In this document: positions 11,572 to 19,661 of the stretch, piece by piece
How the letters are laid out: the number at the start of each line of letters is the position of its first letter
How positions within the stretch are numbered: position 1 is the stretch's first letter
DNA from: a virus
Reading direction: 5' to 3' (one strand)
Length of the DNA stretch: 24,137 nucleotides
IMG/VR virus record: IMGVR_UViG_3300031539_000309
Location: 1 to 24,137 of that record
Made by a program: the position numbers and the translations under genes
The notes under the pieces: model-generated
What the model was told of the DNA's origin: nothing
Databases searched by the model: none
The model's input: only the letters and a program-made list of their open reading frames with translations

Positions 11572-13398
11572 ATGAGTTGGAAAAAGACGAAAGCACTGAT
11601 TGGACTGTTGCTGGTCCTGGCCTTCGTCGGCCGGGTTGAGGCCGTGCCGATTGCTCAGGCCGAGGAACGGCTTGGCAACTACACCGGCCCCTCCAGCGGC
11701 ACCGCGCAGGACGACAACGTGAAAGCGTCCCTCGACTTGCTGCACAGCAAGGTCGGCGGGAGCGTGGACAACATCGGCACTGGCAACGTGTTCTATGTGG
11801 ACTCGAACGTGGCGAGTGAGGGTGCAGGGACCAGTTGGATTGGCGCCAAAGACACCCTCGACGAAGCCGTTGATTTATGTACCGACAACAACGGCGACGT
11901 GATTTACGTGGCTCAAGGCCACAACGAGAACTGGAACTCGACCGACTCGGCGAACCTCGACGTTATCGGGATTACCGTCATCGGTTTGGGAACCGGCACC
12001 AACCGTCCGCGCTTCGATTACGATACCGCGGACGCCGAACTGGTCATCGGTGCGGCGAACGTCAAGATTTACAACCTGACGTTTCAGCCCGGTTTGACCG
12101 CGGTGGTTCACGCCATCGAGGTTGAGGCGGACGCCGACGGTTCCATCATCGACAGTTGTGAGTTTCTAAGCGGCGAGTCCGAAACCGACGACGAGTTCAT
12201 CGACGCCATTCAACTCGCCACGGCTGCCGACGACATGATTATCAGCAACAACGTCGCTACCGAAGTGACGGCGGGCGCCAATACGTGGCTCGATGCGTCC
12301 ACGGGCATTGTGGACAACCTGGTTGTCATCGGCAACCGCGTTTGGGGCATTTATGCCGAGGGCGGGCTTTACAGCAACAAAGCCTGCACCCAATGCTACA
12401 TTGCCGACAACGAAGTGACCAACCTCAGCACCGGCATTGCGGCGATTACGTTCTCCGGCAATGCCACCGGCACGCTCGTCAACAACTACGCTTCCTCGGA
12501 CACGCCCGGGACCATCATTGACCCGGGCTATATGCAGCAAACCGGGAACGTGGAGACCGACGAAGGTGCCAACGAGGACGCCGACCAGGCCCCTGCTTGG
12601 TTTGGGGCGGCTGCCGGTACGGGCGCTTATCCCATCAACGTCGAGGACGATTCGCTCATTGCGAAGATTCTCACGATGGACAATACGGGCGTGGCGACGA
12701 TTGCCGATTTCAGCAATGCCACCATGTCGCTGGAAGCGCTCAACGTTGACCTGGATGCGATTCTGGCGGACACGGGAACTGACGGTGTTGTGCTTGCCGC
12801 CGATGCGATTACCGCCGCCAAAATAGCGGCTGATGCTATCACGAACGCGGAAATCGCCAACGATGCTATTGGTGCTACGGAAATCGCGGATGCGGCGATT
12901 GACGCTGCCACCTTTGCGGCTGGTGCCATTGCCGCAGCAGGCATCGCCGACAACGCCCTGGATGCAGCCACGTTTGCGGTAGCCATCAAGCCGCCGCAGG
13001 TAGTGCTCAAAGCCAATGCCGACCTGACCGGCTACGACGATGCTGTCTGGTTTACCGTCACCGGCGACGTGCTGGTTCGGATTGTCGGTGTGGTAGGCAG
13101 TACGGGGATTACGTCCTCGTCCGGCACGACCGCCTTCACGCTCGGAACAACTGAGGATCCCGATGCGATTATCGCGTCTACGGTGGTTGACAATGGGGAT
13201 TTCGCCGCGACGGACGTATGGGTGGACAACAACCCGGAGGACGATGCTCAGGTAATGACCGCCACCGAATGGATTGTTCTCGGTGGCGGCGCCGACATCA
13301 CCCTATTCAGGGATGTTGACGACATAGCCGCTGGAACCCTGACGTTGTATTGCTACTGGGTTCCGCTCAGCACAGATGGCGCGGTGGTGGCGGGACCG
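11572..13398 (+). CDS. exported-looking right-handed beta-helix protein with decapeptide repeats
   Basis: The predicted product is 609 residues from ATG 11572, with AAGGAG 6 nt upstream; the stop codon is 13399-13401. Residues 1-24 look like a Sec signal peptide: Lys4, Lys5 and Lys7, a hydrophobic core at about 8-20 (ALIGLLLVLAFVG) and a VEA cleavage site. From about 73 to 340 there is a parallel beta-helix pattern beginning NVFYVDSN and continuing with TVIGLGTGTNRPRF, VKIYNLTF and VVIGNRVWGIY. Residues 409-468 are six 10-residue Ala-rich repeats. The last ~130 residues form a beta-rich domain (TVTGDVLVRIVGVVG, GTLTLYCYWVPLSTDG) that I recall from many environmental phage proteins. It could be a spike, fiber or head-fiber component, or an exported protein; the signal peptide argues against a simple tail spike. 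Confidence 0.72.
12796..12975 (+). repeat. six 10-codon repeats in the beta-helix gene
   Basis: Six consecutive 30-bp units encode degenerate decapeptides: AADAITAAKI, AADAITNAEI, ANDAIGATEI, ADAAIDAATF, AAGAIAAAGI and ADNALDAATF. Ala is first in each, position 5 is Ile or Leu, position 10 is Ile or Phe. The DNA units have diverged at third positions, so the repeat is old and kept at protein level. They probably form a fibrous helical or beta-roll stalk between the beta-helix and the C-terminal domain. Confidence 0.9.
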
Positions 13399-13422
13399 TA
13401 AGGCTTGAGTTGCAGATGTGTC

Positions 13423-13471
13423 TGGAAAGGGCGGGGGTTCCCTTCTCCGCTCTCGCCCTTTCCACATTTTT
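13423..13471 (+). terminator. Rho-independent terminator after the beta-helix gene
   Basis: TGGAAAGGGCG (13423-13433) pairs perfectly with CGCCCTTTCCA (13454-13464), an 11-bp stem with a 20-nt loop, followed by CA and TTTTT (13467-13471). It lies 22 bp after the stop of the beta-helix gene and just before tail tubular protein A, marking the end of the capsid block. Some readthrough is needed for tail expression unless a promoter, not visible to me, lies further on. Confidence 0.85.
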
Positions 13472-13481
13472 GGGGTGAGCG

Positions 13482-14048
13482 ATGGCATACAGCGAAACCC
13501 TTATCGTCAACCTCGCCCTGGCGCGGATAGGGGCGAAGCGCATCAGCGACCTGGCGGCCGGCACATCCCTGGAAGCCATCCAGGGACGCACGCATTACGA
13601 GCACACGCGGGACGCCCTTCTTCGCTCTCACCTTTGGCGGTTCGCGACGGCGCGGGCCGAGTTGTCCGAAGATACCGACACGCCGGATTTTCAGTGGGGC
13701 CACCAGTTCATTCTGCCCGCCGACTTTCTGCGCGTGGGCACTCTCTACAACACAACGGCGTCGTATGCCGTGGAAGGCCAGCGTTTGCTCACGGATGATT
13801 CGGCGGTTGACCTGGTTTACATCAGGAAGGTGGCGAACCCCACCGAGTTCGACCCCCTGTTTGTCGAGGTGCTGGTCCTCAAGTTGGCGATGGCGATGGT
13901 GATGCCGCTGGCGCAAGACAAGGTGCTCAGGCGGGAGATTCAAGACGAACTGGCGGGCGTGATGTCTAAGGCCCGCGTGGTCAACTTGCAGGAAATCAAC
14001 ACGGTTGGCCGCGACGACCGGAATACTTGGCTCGACGCTAGGGTTTGA
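13482..14048 (+). CDS. tail tubular protein A (T7 gp11-like)
   Basis: The predicted product is 188 residues, close to T7 gp11 (196). Typical pattern: N-terminal ETLIVNLALARIGAKRISDL, then RDALLRSHLWRFATARAEL, FILPADFLRVGTLYN and a C-terminal helical DELAGVMSKARVVNLQE. This adaptor protein forms a ring between the portal and the tail nozzle. The ATG follows GGGGTGAGCG. It begins 10 nt after the terminator T-run and is followed by tail tubular protein B. Confidence 0.9.
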   Translation: MAYSETLIVNLALARIGAKRISDLAAGTSLEAIQGRTHYEHTRDALLRSHLWRFATARAELSEDTDTPDFQWGHQFILPADFLRVGTLYNTTASYAVEGQRLLTDDSAVDLVYIRKVANPTEFDPLFVEVLVLKLAMAMVMPLAQDKVLRREIQDELAGVMSKARVVNLQEINTVGRDDRNTWLDARV

Positions 14049-14050
14049 TT

Positions 14051-17000
14051 ATGCCCAATGTGGCGGTAACGAGTTTCAATAACGGGGAAGTCACTCGGCA
14101 CATCGACGCGCGGGGTGACGTGGAGAAATATGCGTCCAGTTGCCGCACGCTGGAGAACATGCTGCCCTTGATTTACGGCGACGCGGCACGGCGGCCCGGC
14201 ACGAAGTATATCGCCACGGCGAAAAACAGCCCGCAAGGCGTCCGCCTCGTCCCCTTCATTTACTCCTCCGAAATCGCCTACATGTGCGAATTCGGCGACC
14301 TCTACATTCGGTTCTATCACGACGGTGCGCCGCTGCTGGATGTTGGCGGCGTTCATGTCGAGACCGCTTCGCCCTATCTGGTTGCCGATTTGCCGCAACT
14401 GCAATACCGGCAGATTGCCGACACGATGTGGCTGGTTCACCCGAACTACGCGCCGCAGAAACTGACGCGCACGACTGTGACCTCGTTCTCGCTGGATGAG
14501 ATTGTGTTTGAGAACGGGCCGTTCCTCACCCGAAACGACATCGCCGAGGAAGATGACGTGACGATGACATCGAGCGTGACGACGAAAGCCGCCACTGGAA
14601 CATTGACGGCTTCCGCCGCCACGTTCGAGAACGAGCACATAGGGGCGCTGTGGAAACTTGTTCAGCCGCGCGCCAACACGGTCGTCACATTGGGCATCAC
14701 TGCGATTGACGAGAGCGACGAGTTGGCCGTCAAGGGCACGTTTACTTTCACGACCCACGGCACCTGGACAGCGACGGTGGTGTTGAAACGCAGCGCGGAC
14801 GGAGGGACTACGTGGGACGCATACCGGACCTGGATTGGCGTAGATGATAAGAATGTCTCGTTTGCGGGCACCGAAACCGAGGACGATATTCTGTATCGAA
14901 TCGACGTGACCGCCTGGACGAGTCACACGACCGCCACAGCCGACTTGTCTGTTGATTTGTCCACGCAGGATGGCATTGTCCGCATTGACGGCATTGCCTC
15001 TCCGACAGTAGCGAACATCACGGTCCTGTCGGCCCTGGCATCCACGAATTCCACGACGCGGTGGGCGGAGGGCGCTTGGTCGCGCGTTCGCGGGTATCCC
15101 ACGGCTATCACGTTCTTCGAGAGCCGCATCATCTACGGCGGGACCGACTACGAACCCCAAACCCTTTGGCTGAGTGCCACGGACGATTACGAGGATTTTG
15201 AGGCCGGGGTGAACGACGCGGACTCGTTTTCCGTGACGCTGGCCGCGACGAACCGGATTCGCTGGATAGAAGCCCTGGAAACCCTGGCTATCGGCACGTC
15301 CGGCGACGAGTGGCGCGTGTCGTCTGACAAACTTGACTCGCCGCTCACGCCCACGAACTTCGGCGCGAAGATACAGTCCACCTACGGCGGGAAGGACTTG
15401 CAGGCCGTCCGGGTCAATACGGCTGTCCTGTTCGTGGATTATGTCGGGCGGAAAGTCCGCGAGTTCACGTTCAGCGCCGACCAGCAGAAGTATGTGGCCC
15501 CGGATCTTACGGCCCTGGCCGAGCACATCACCGAAAGCGGCATCGTCAGCCTCGCCCACCAGAAAAGCCCCGACTCGATTCTCTGGTGTGTCCGGGCCGA
15601 CGGAACGTTGCTCTCGATGACCTACGAGCGCGAGCAGAACGTCGTGGCCTGGGCGCGGCATCTGGTCGGGTTGACGCAAACCGAATCTACCGACGTGGAC
15701 CTCACGGTGATTTCGGCGGTGGACGCTTGGGGCAATATCGTCACTGGTTCCGGCGGCAGCCTCGGAGTCATGCTTTATGACCAAGCGTATCAACAGATTC
15801 TTCGGACGCGCAGTCCACCTTATAGTTTTACTTACCACGTTCACCAGGACATCAACGGCAACTTCTATACCGGGCAGAAAGCAGCCGGTGCCGGCACCCC
15901 GGTCAAACTAAACCCGCAACTTGAGGTTGTCACCGACTGGCCCGCTTACACGAACTGGGGGACGAGTTCATCATATTATGTGTATTCAGTCCGACCCACA
16001 CACGACGGGGAATACGTTTACGTTGTGAGTCAACACGGCTCCTACATCGCAGTTACGAAGTTGACGGCGGATACCGGCGACCTGGTGTGGCGGCAGGTGA
16101 GCGCAGGCTATACCGCTCCACCCTACGACATTGGCGTGTTAAGCAACGGTGACGTTATCGTGCCGAACTGGATTCACTATCCGGCGAGCATCTTTTTCCC
16201 CATCATCCTGGCCTCGGCGGACGGAACGCGCGTCTCGAACTATTACGACGCGACTTCATTGACCAATCGCGGCGGCGGGGGGAACTATCGCATCTGCGTT
16301 GTGGAATCAATTGGCAAGTGGTTCACGTGTGGAGTCAACCGAGCAACGGACGAGGTTCGCGGCGCTGTCATGGCGTTTCATCTGGGAGACACGTACCAAC
16401 TAAACAAGGCGTGGAACTTTGACCCCGTGCCGGGGAACGGCACGAATACTTGCCTGGGCGTGGTCTATAAGGATGGCTACGTTTACGCCGTCGGGAACCG
16501 CGTCGTTTACGGCGGTGGCTATGCCTGCGTTTGGAAAATCAACGCCGAAACCGGCGCGTTGGTGGCCAGCGCCGACCTGGGGTTCGGTCTGCAAGACATC
16601 TTCTTGAAGAACGACCTGACCCTCGTGGCGGTGCGCGAGAGCAACACCGACACCTGGACGGAACTCACCGACGACTTGGTAGTTATCAGCCAGACGGATA
16701 GGGACGTGGCCCCCGTCACCAACCAGACCATCTGGCGGGCGGAAGCCGTGCCGGACCCCATCTTCTATCCCGGCGCTCCGACCGTGAACATCCTTTACGC
16801 AGAAGCCACCGGCGCGGTCGAGAGCGTGGCGACCATCCCCGGAGATACCGAGGACGAAGTATGGATTTCCGTCCTTCGGACTGTCAATGGTTCGACGGCG
16901 CGCTATATCGAGCGGATGCAGCCGCGCACGTTTGACGAACAGGCGGACGCCTTCTTTGTCGATTGCGGAATCATCTATGACGGCGACCCCACAGACACCT

Positions 17001-17470
17001 TCACGGGGCTAGACCACCTTGAAGGCGAAATCGTTGCCGTTCTCGGCGACGGAGCGGTGTTTGCCACTGAGGAGGTGAGCGGCGGCGCCATCACGATTGC
17101 AAACGAAGTGTCCAAGGCAGCCATCGGGTTGCCGTTCAGGTTCACCCTGAAACCGATGCGCCTCGACCAGTTATACGCGAACGCCCCGCGCGGCGCGAGC
17201 AAAGGCAGTTTCAAGAAGATTGCCGAACTCGTGATTTCGTTCCTGGACACGCTCAATGCGAAGTACGGAACCTCGGCGGACGAACTGTTTCCCATCGAGT
17301 GGCGAACGACGGAGGCGCACGACACGCCGCCGGCACTTTACACCGGCGACATAGTAGTGCCGTTCGACGGGGGGTTCGACCCGGAAGACCCGATAGTGAT
17401 TTCCGGGGAAGACCCATTACCTTGCACTGTCCGGGCCATCATCGCCCGGCTGGACGTCGTAGGGAGGTAG
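14051..17470 (+). CDS. tail tubular protein B (T7 gp12-like) with propeller-like insertion
   Basis: The predicted product is 1139 residues from ATG 14051; T7 gp12 is about 794. The N-terminus has TSFNNGEVTRHIDARGDVEK and GDAARRPGTKYIA, typical of the podovirus tail nozzle. Residues about 165-330 are a beta-sandwich-like segment, and 340-540 carry AITFFESRIIYGGT and MTYEREQNVVAWARH. The usual continuation GAVESVATIPGDTEDEVW appears only near residue 920, then RYIERMQPR, FTGLDHLEGE and a conserved C-terminus. Between them, about residues 545-905, lies an inserted repeat region with PQQ/propeller-like motifs (KLTADTGDLVW at 670, KINAETGALV at 829). Six copies should form the lower tail tube where fibers attach. 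Confidence 0.9.
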   Translation: MPNVAVTSFNNGEVTRHIDARGDVEKYASSCRTLENMLPLIYGDAARRPGTKYIATAKNSPQGVRLVPFIYSSEIAYMCEFGDLYIRFYHDGAPLLDVGGVHVETASPYLVADLPQLQYRQIADTMWLVHPNYAPQKLTRTTVTSFSLDEIVFENGPFLTRNDIAEEDDVTMTSSVTTKAATGTLTASAATFENEHIGALWKLVQPRANTVVTLGITAIDESDELAVKGTFTFTTHGTWTATVVLKRSADGGTTWDAYRTWIGVDDKNVSFAGTETEDDILYRIDVTAWTSHTTATADLSVDLSTQDGIVRIDGIASPTVANITVLSALASTNSTTRWAEGAWSRVRGYPTAITFFESRIIYGGTDYEPQTLWLSATDDYEDFEAGVNDADSFSVTLAATNRIRWIEALETLAIGTSGDEWRVSSDKLDSPLTPTNFGAKIQSTYGGKDLQAVRVNTAVLFVDYVGRKVREFTFSADQQKYVAPDLTALAEHITESGIVSLAHQKSPDSILWCVRADGTLLSMTYEREQNVVAWARHLVGLTQTESTDVDLTVISAVDAWGNIVTGSGGSLGVMLYDQAYQQILRTRSPPYSFTYHVHQDINGNFYTGQKAAGAGTPVKLNPQLEVVTDWPAYTNWGTSSSYYVYSVRPTHDGEYVYVVSQHGSYIAVTKLTADTGDLVWRQVSAGYTAPPYDIGVLSNGDVIVPNWIHYPASIFFPIILASADGTRVSNYYDATSLTNRGGGGNYRICVVESIGKWFTCGVNRATDEVRGAVMAFHLGDTYQLNKAWNFDPVPGNGTNTCLGVVYKDGYVYAVGNRVVYGGGYACVWKINAETGALVASADLGFGLQDIFLKNDLTLVAVRESNTDTWTELTDDLVVISQTDRDVAPVTNQTIWRAEAVPDPIFYPGAPTVNILYAEATGAVESVATIPGDTEDEVWISVLRTVNGSTARYIERMQPRTFDEQADAFFVDCGIIYDGDPTDTFTGLDHLEGEIVAVLGDGAVFATEEVSGGAITIANEVSKAAIGLPFRFTLKPMRLDQLYANAPRGASKGSFKKIAELVISFLDTLNAKYGTSADELFPIEWRTTEAHDTPPALYTGDIVVPFDGGFDPEDPIVISGEDPLPCTVRAIIARLDVVGR

Positions 17471-17473
17471 GCC

Positions 17474-18334
17474 ATGACGATTTCCAACACCACAAACCGA
17501 ACCTCGGCGGACGGAACGAACACGGTCGGCCAATCGGTCCCGTTCCTGTTCCCCGTCACGGCCACGAGCGACGTTGTAGTGAAGACGCGCGTGGCGGCCA
17601 CGGGTGTTGAAGCGACCTTGGTCGAGACGACCAACTACACCGTTGTCCTAGCCAGCGGCGAGGGCGGTTGGGTTGAGATGGTCACGGCGGTTGCCACGAC
17701 GAGCGAAATCCATATCATCCGGGCCACGCCGCAAACGCAGACGACCGACCTGGCGCAGGGGGGCGCGTTCAGCGCGGAAACCATCGAGGCGGCGATGGAC
17801 AAGTTGACGAAGTTGATTCTGGACCTCGCCATCAGCCGGATTATCCGTATGCCAGACACGGACGCTGCGCTCACGATGGAGTTGCCGACCGCGATTGACC
17901 GTGCGAGCAAGTATCTGAGTTTCGACGCGAGCGGAAACCTAACCGCAACGGCTCTGGCCGACGCGACTGCGTTATCCGCCAGCACGCTCGGCGAATCAAT
18001 CCTAGCCATAGCGAGCGAGGCGTTGTTCAAGGCGCTGGTGAACCTGGAAATCGGCACGGATGTTCAAGCATACAGCGCCTTGTTGACTGCCATCGCTGCC
18101 ATTACGCCGACCAACAGTTACTTCATCGTCGGGAACGGCACGACGTGGGTGCGGGAAACCGGGGGCACGGTCCTCGCCTCGCTTGGCATCAGCACATTTA
18201 TCCAGACGCTTCTCGACGACACGACTGCGGCGGCCGCCGTGACTACTCTAGGTCTGCCGAGCGTCGCCGATTACCTCTTTTACGAAAACGCTGCACTGGC
18301 GTATGACAACGAAGCACTAACCTGGGTGGCATAA
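17474..18334 (+). CDS. tail fiber protein with T7-fiber-like N-terminus
   Basis: The predicted product is 286 residues; ATG 17474 follows GGGAGG inside the end of the previous gene. The N-terminal 150 residues (PFLFPVTATSDVVVKTRV, then TTDLAQGGAFSAETIEAAMD and KLTKLILDLAISRIIRMP) match the tail-attachment domain of T7-type fibers. The rest has short fiber repeats such as PTNSYFIVGNGTTWVRETGG and LASLGIS. At 286 residues it is much shorter than T7 gp17 (553) and lacks an obvious receptor-binding or enzymatic tip, so it may be an adaptor for another protein, perhaps the product of the next gene. Confidence 0.82.
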   Translation: MTISNTTNRTSADGTNTVGQSVPFLFPVTATSDVVVKTRVAATGVEATLVETTNYTVVLASGEGGWVEMVTAVATTSEIHIIRATPQTQTTDLAQGGAFSAETIEAAMDKLTKLILDLAISRIIRMPDTDAALTMELPTAIDRASKYLSFDASGNLTATALADATALSASTLGESILAIASEALFKALVNLEIGTDVQAYSALLTAIAAITPTNSYFIVGNGTTWVRETGGTVLASLGISTFIQTLLDDTTAAAAVTTLGLPSVADYLFYENAALAYDNEALTWVA

Positions 18335-18344
18335 GGAGCACGTG

Positions 18345-18731
18345 ATGGCCGACGCGAAAGAGAAAACGGTAGCGCTGTTGAGTACGACTACGGTTGGGAC
18401 CAACCTGGCCACGACAGGCGAGACAACCATTTACACCGTCCCGGCGGGCAAGACGTGCATCTTGTCCCATGCGTGGCTGAAGGCCAGTGCCGATGTCGGC
18501 GGCAGCCTGGATTTCACCATCGGGCAAGACACGGCCGAGACGGACTTCGTGGGGACGACCGCCGGTGACAATCTGGACAACGCCAACGATGTTATTCTCA
18601 TCGCGCCCGTGCCATCGGCGACTCCTACGATGCAAAAAGCGTATGCGGCCGGGACGGTTATCAAGTTCAAGGTGACGGTTGCTGGTAATGCCGTGACTGG
18701 GACCGTGTACCTGTTTGGGTTCCTATTCTAA
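18345..18731 (+). CDS. small beta-rich virion-associated protein
   Basis: The predicted product is 128 residues; ATG 18345 has GGAG 6 nt upstream (GTG 18342 is too close). Alternating hydrophobic strands are visible (TTIYTVPAGKTCILSHAWL, DVILIAP, TVIKFKVTVAGNAVTGTVYLF), a jelly-roll-like small domain without signal peptide. I recall similar short proteins next to fibers in environmental phages, with no known function. A fiber tip, decoration or carbohydrate-binding role is possible and not proven. Confidence 0.65.
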   Translation: MADAKEKTVALLSTTTVGTNLATTGETTIYTVPAGKTCILSHAWLKASADVGGSLDFTIGQDTAETDFVGTTAGDNLDNANDVILIAPVPSATPTMQKAYAAGTVIKFKVTVAGNAVTGTVYLFGFLF

Positions 18732-18732
18732 A

Positions 18733-19152
18733 ATGAACCTGCGCAACGCAACTGAGGCGGACCTGCGCTTCGTGGCGGAACACAGCATCAGCCACGGGCC
18801 AAAGGAGTGTCCGTCGAGCATCGACTTTGTTTACGCACTCGAACACGATGGCGACCTTTTGGGCGTCGGGGGTATCAAGTTGCTGAACGCGACAACGGCG
18901 TGGGCCTGGTTTGACCTGACCGAGTATGCCCGCCACCACATGAAGGACACCTATCGGGTCATTCGGGACTGGATGGAGAAGTTGATGAAAACCCACAACC
19001 TGACGCGGTTGATGGCGGCTGTCGAGTGCGACTTTGGGGAAGCGATTCGGACGGCCGAACATCTCGGTTTTCACATAGAGGGCGTCATGGAAAACTTCTT
19101 TGGTGACAAGTCGGCATACTGTTACGCCAAATTCGCTGGAGGGACATCCTAA
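18733..19152 (+). CDS. T7 gp13-like protein with acetyltransferase (GNAT) fold
   Basis: The predicted product is 139 residues, matching T7 gp13 (138). It opens with MNLRNATEADLRFVAE, the usual start of GNAT-fold proteins, followed by VYALEHDGDLLGVGGIKLL, a central helix WMEKLMKTHNL, and GEAIRTAEHLGFHIEGVME, which fits the conserved GNAT end. In T7 the homologue is needed for virion morphogenesis; whether it has acetyltransferase activity is unknown. ATG 18733 is 1 nt after the previous stop with no clear ribosome binding site, so coupling is likely. It ends in TAATG with the next gene. Confidence 0.82.
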   Translation: MNLRNATEADLRFVAEHSISHGPKECPSSIDFVYALEHDGDLLGVGGIKLLNATTAWAWFDLTEYARHHMKDTYRVIRDWMEKLMKTHNLTRLMAAVECDFGEAIRTAEHLGFHIEGVMENFFGDKSAYCYAKFAGGTS

Positions 19153-19661
19153 TGGCTCCCATGCTGCCGTGGATAATCGGTGCAGGCGTCGGGATGCAGG
19201 CGATCGGAACCTTGCAGGCAGGTCAAGCCGCCGCCGCCGAAGCCAAAAGCCGCCAGGCAATGGCCGAATACAACGCGAAGGTGGCCGAGCAGGAAGCGAA
19301 GGCGGCGGAAGCGCAGACCCAGTTTCAGCAGAAACGGCAGGCCGAAGCGGCACTCCGCCAGCAAGGTCGGCTCCGCGCAGGGCTAGGCGCGGCTGGCGTC
19401 GTGACAACCGAAGGCACGCCGTTGATGATCCAGGCCAAGCAAGCCGCCGAAGCGGAACTTGAGGGTCTGATGATTGGCTATGAAGGGCAGATTCGCGCGG
19501 GCCGTGCCCGGAGCCAGGCTGCGTTGGACCGTTTGCAGGGCAGCATTTACGGCCAGCGGGCGAAAACGGCGTCGCGGGGCGGATTCATGGGCGCGGGCAC
19601 GTCGCTTTTGACGGGGTTCGGTGAAATGGGCTTGATGTATAAAAAAGGATACCTCCCCTGA
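19152..19661 (+). CDS. internal virion protein, T7 gp14-like
   Basis: The predicted product is 169 residues. The N-terminus is hydrophobic with Gly spacing (LPWIIGAGVGMQAIGTLQAG), then a long Ala/Glu/Gln coiled-coil-like region (about 28-75), GRLRAGLGAAGVVTTEGTPL, a helix with IGYEGQIRAGRARSQAALD, and a Gly-rich hydrophobic end GFMGAGTSLLTGFGEMG. This order fits the small ejection protein that enters the outer membrane in T7-like phages. GGAGGGA lies 9 nt upstream. The stop and start overlap its neighbours on both sides, marking a tightly coupled cassette. Confidence 0.82.
   Translation: MAPMLPWIIGAGVGMQAIGTLQAGQAAAAEAKSRQAMAEYNAKVAEQEAKAAEAQTQFQQKRQAEAALRQQGRLRAGLGAAGVVTTEGTPLMIQAKQAAEAELEGLMIGYEGQIRAGRARSQAALDRLQGSIYGQRAKTASRGGFMGAGTSLLTGFGEMGLMYKKGYLP

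Noticed and set aside
13940-15844. Reverse-strand frame of 634 codons across tail tubular protein B
   Set aside because: Same cause: an Arg/Val-rich mirror of a real forward gene with conserved podovirus tail motifs.
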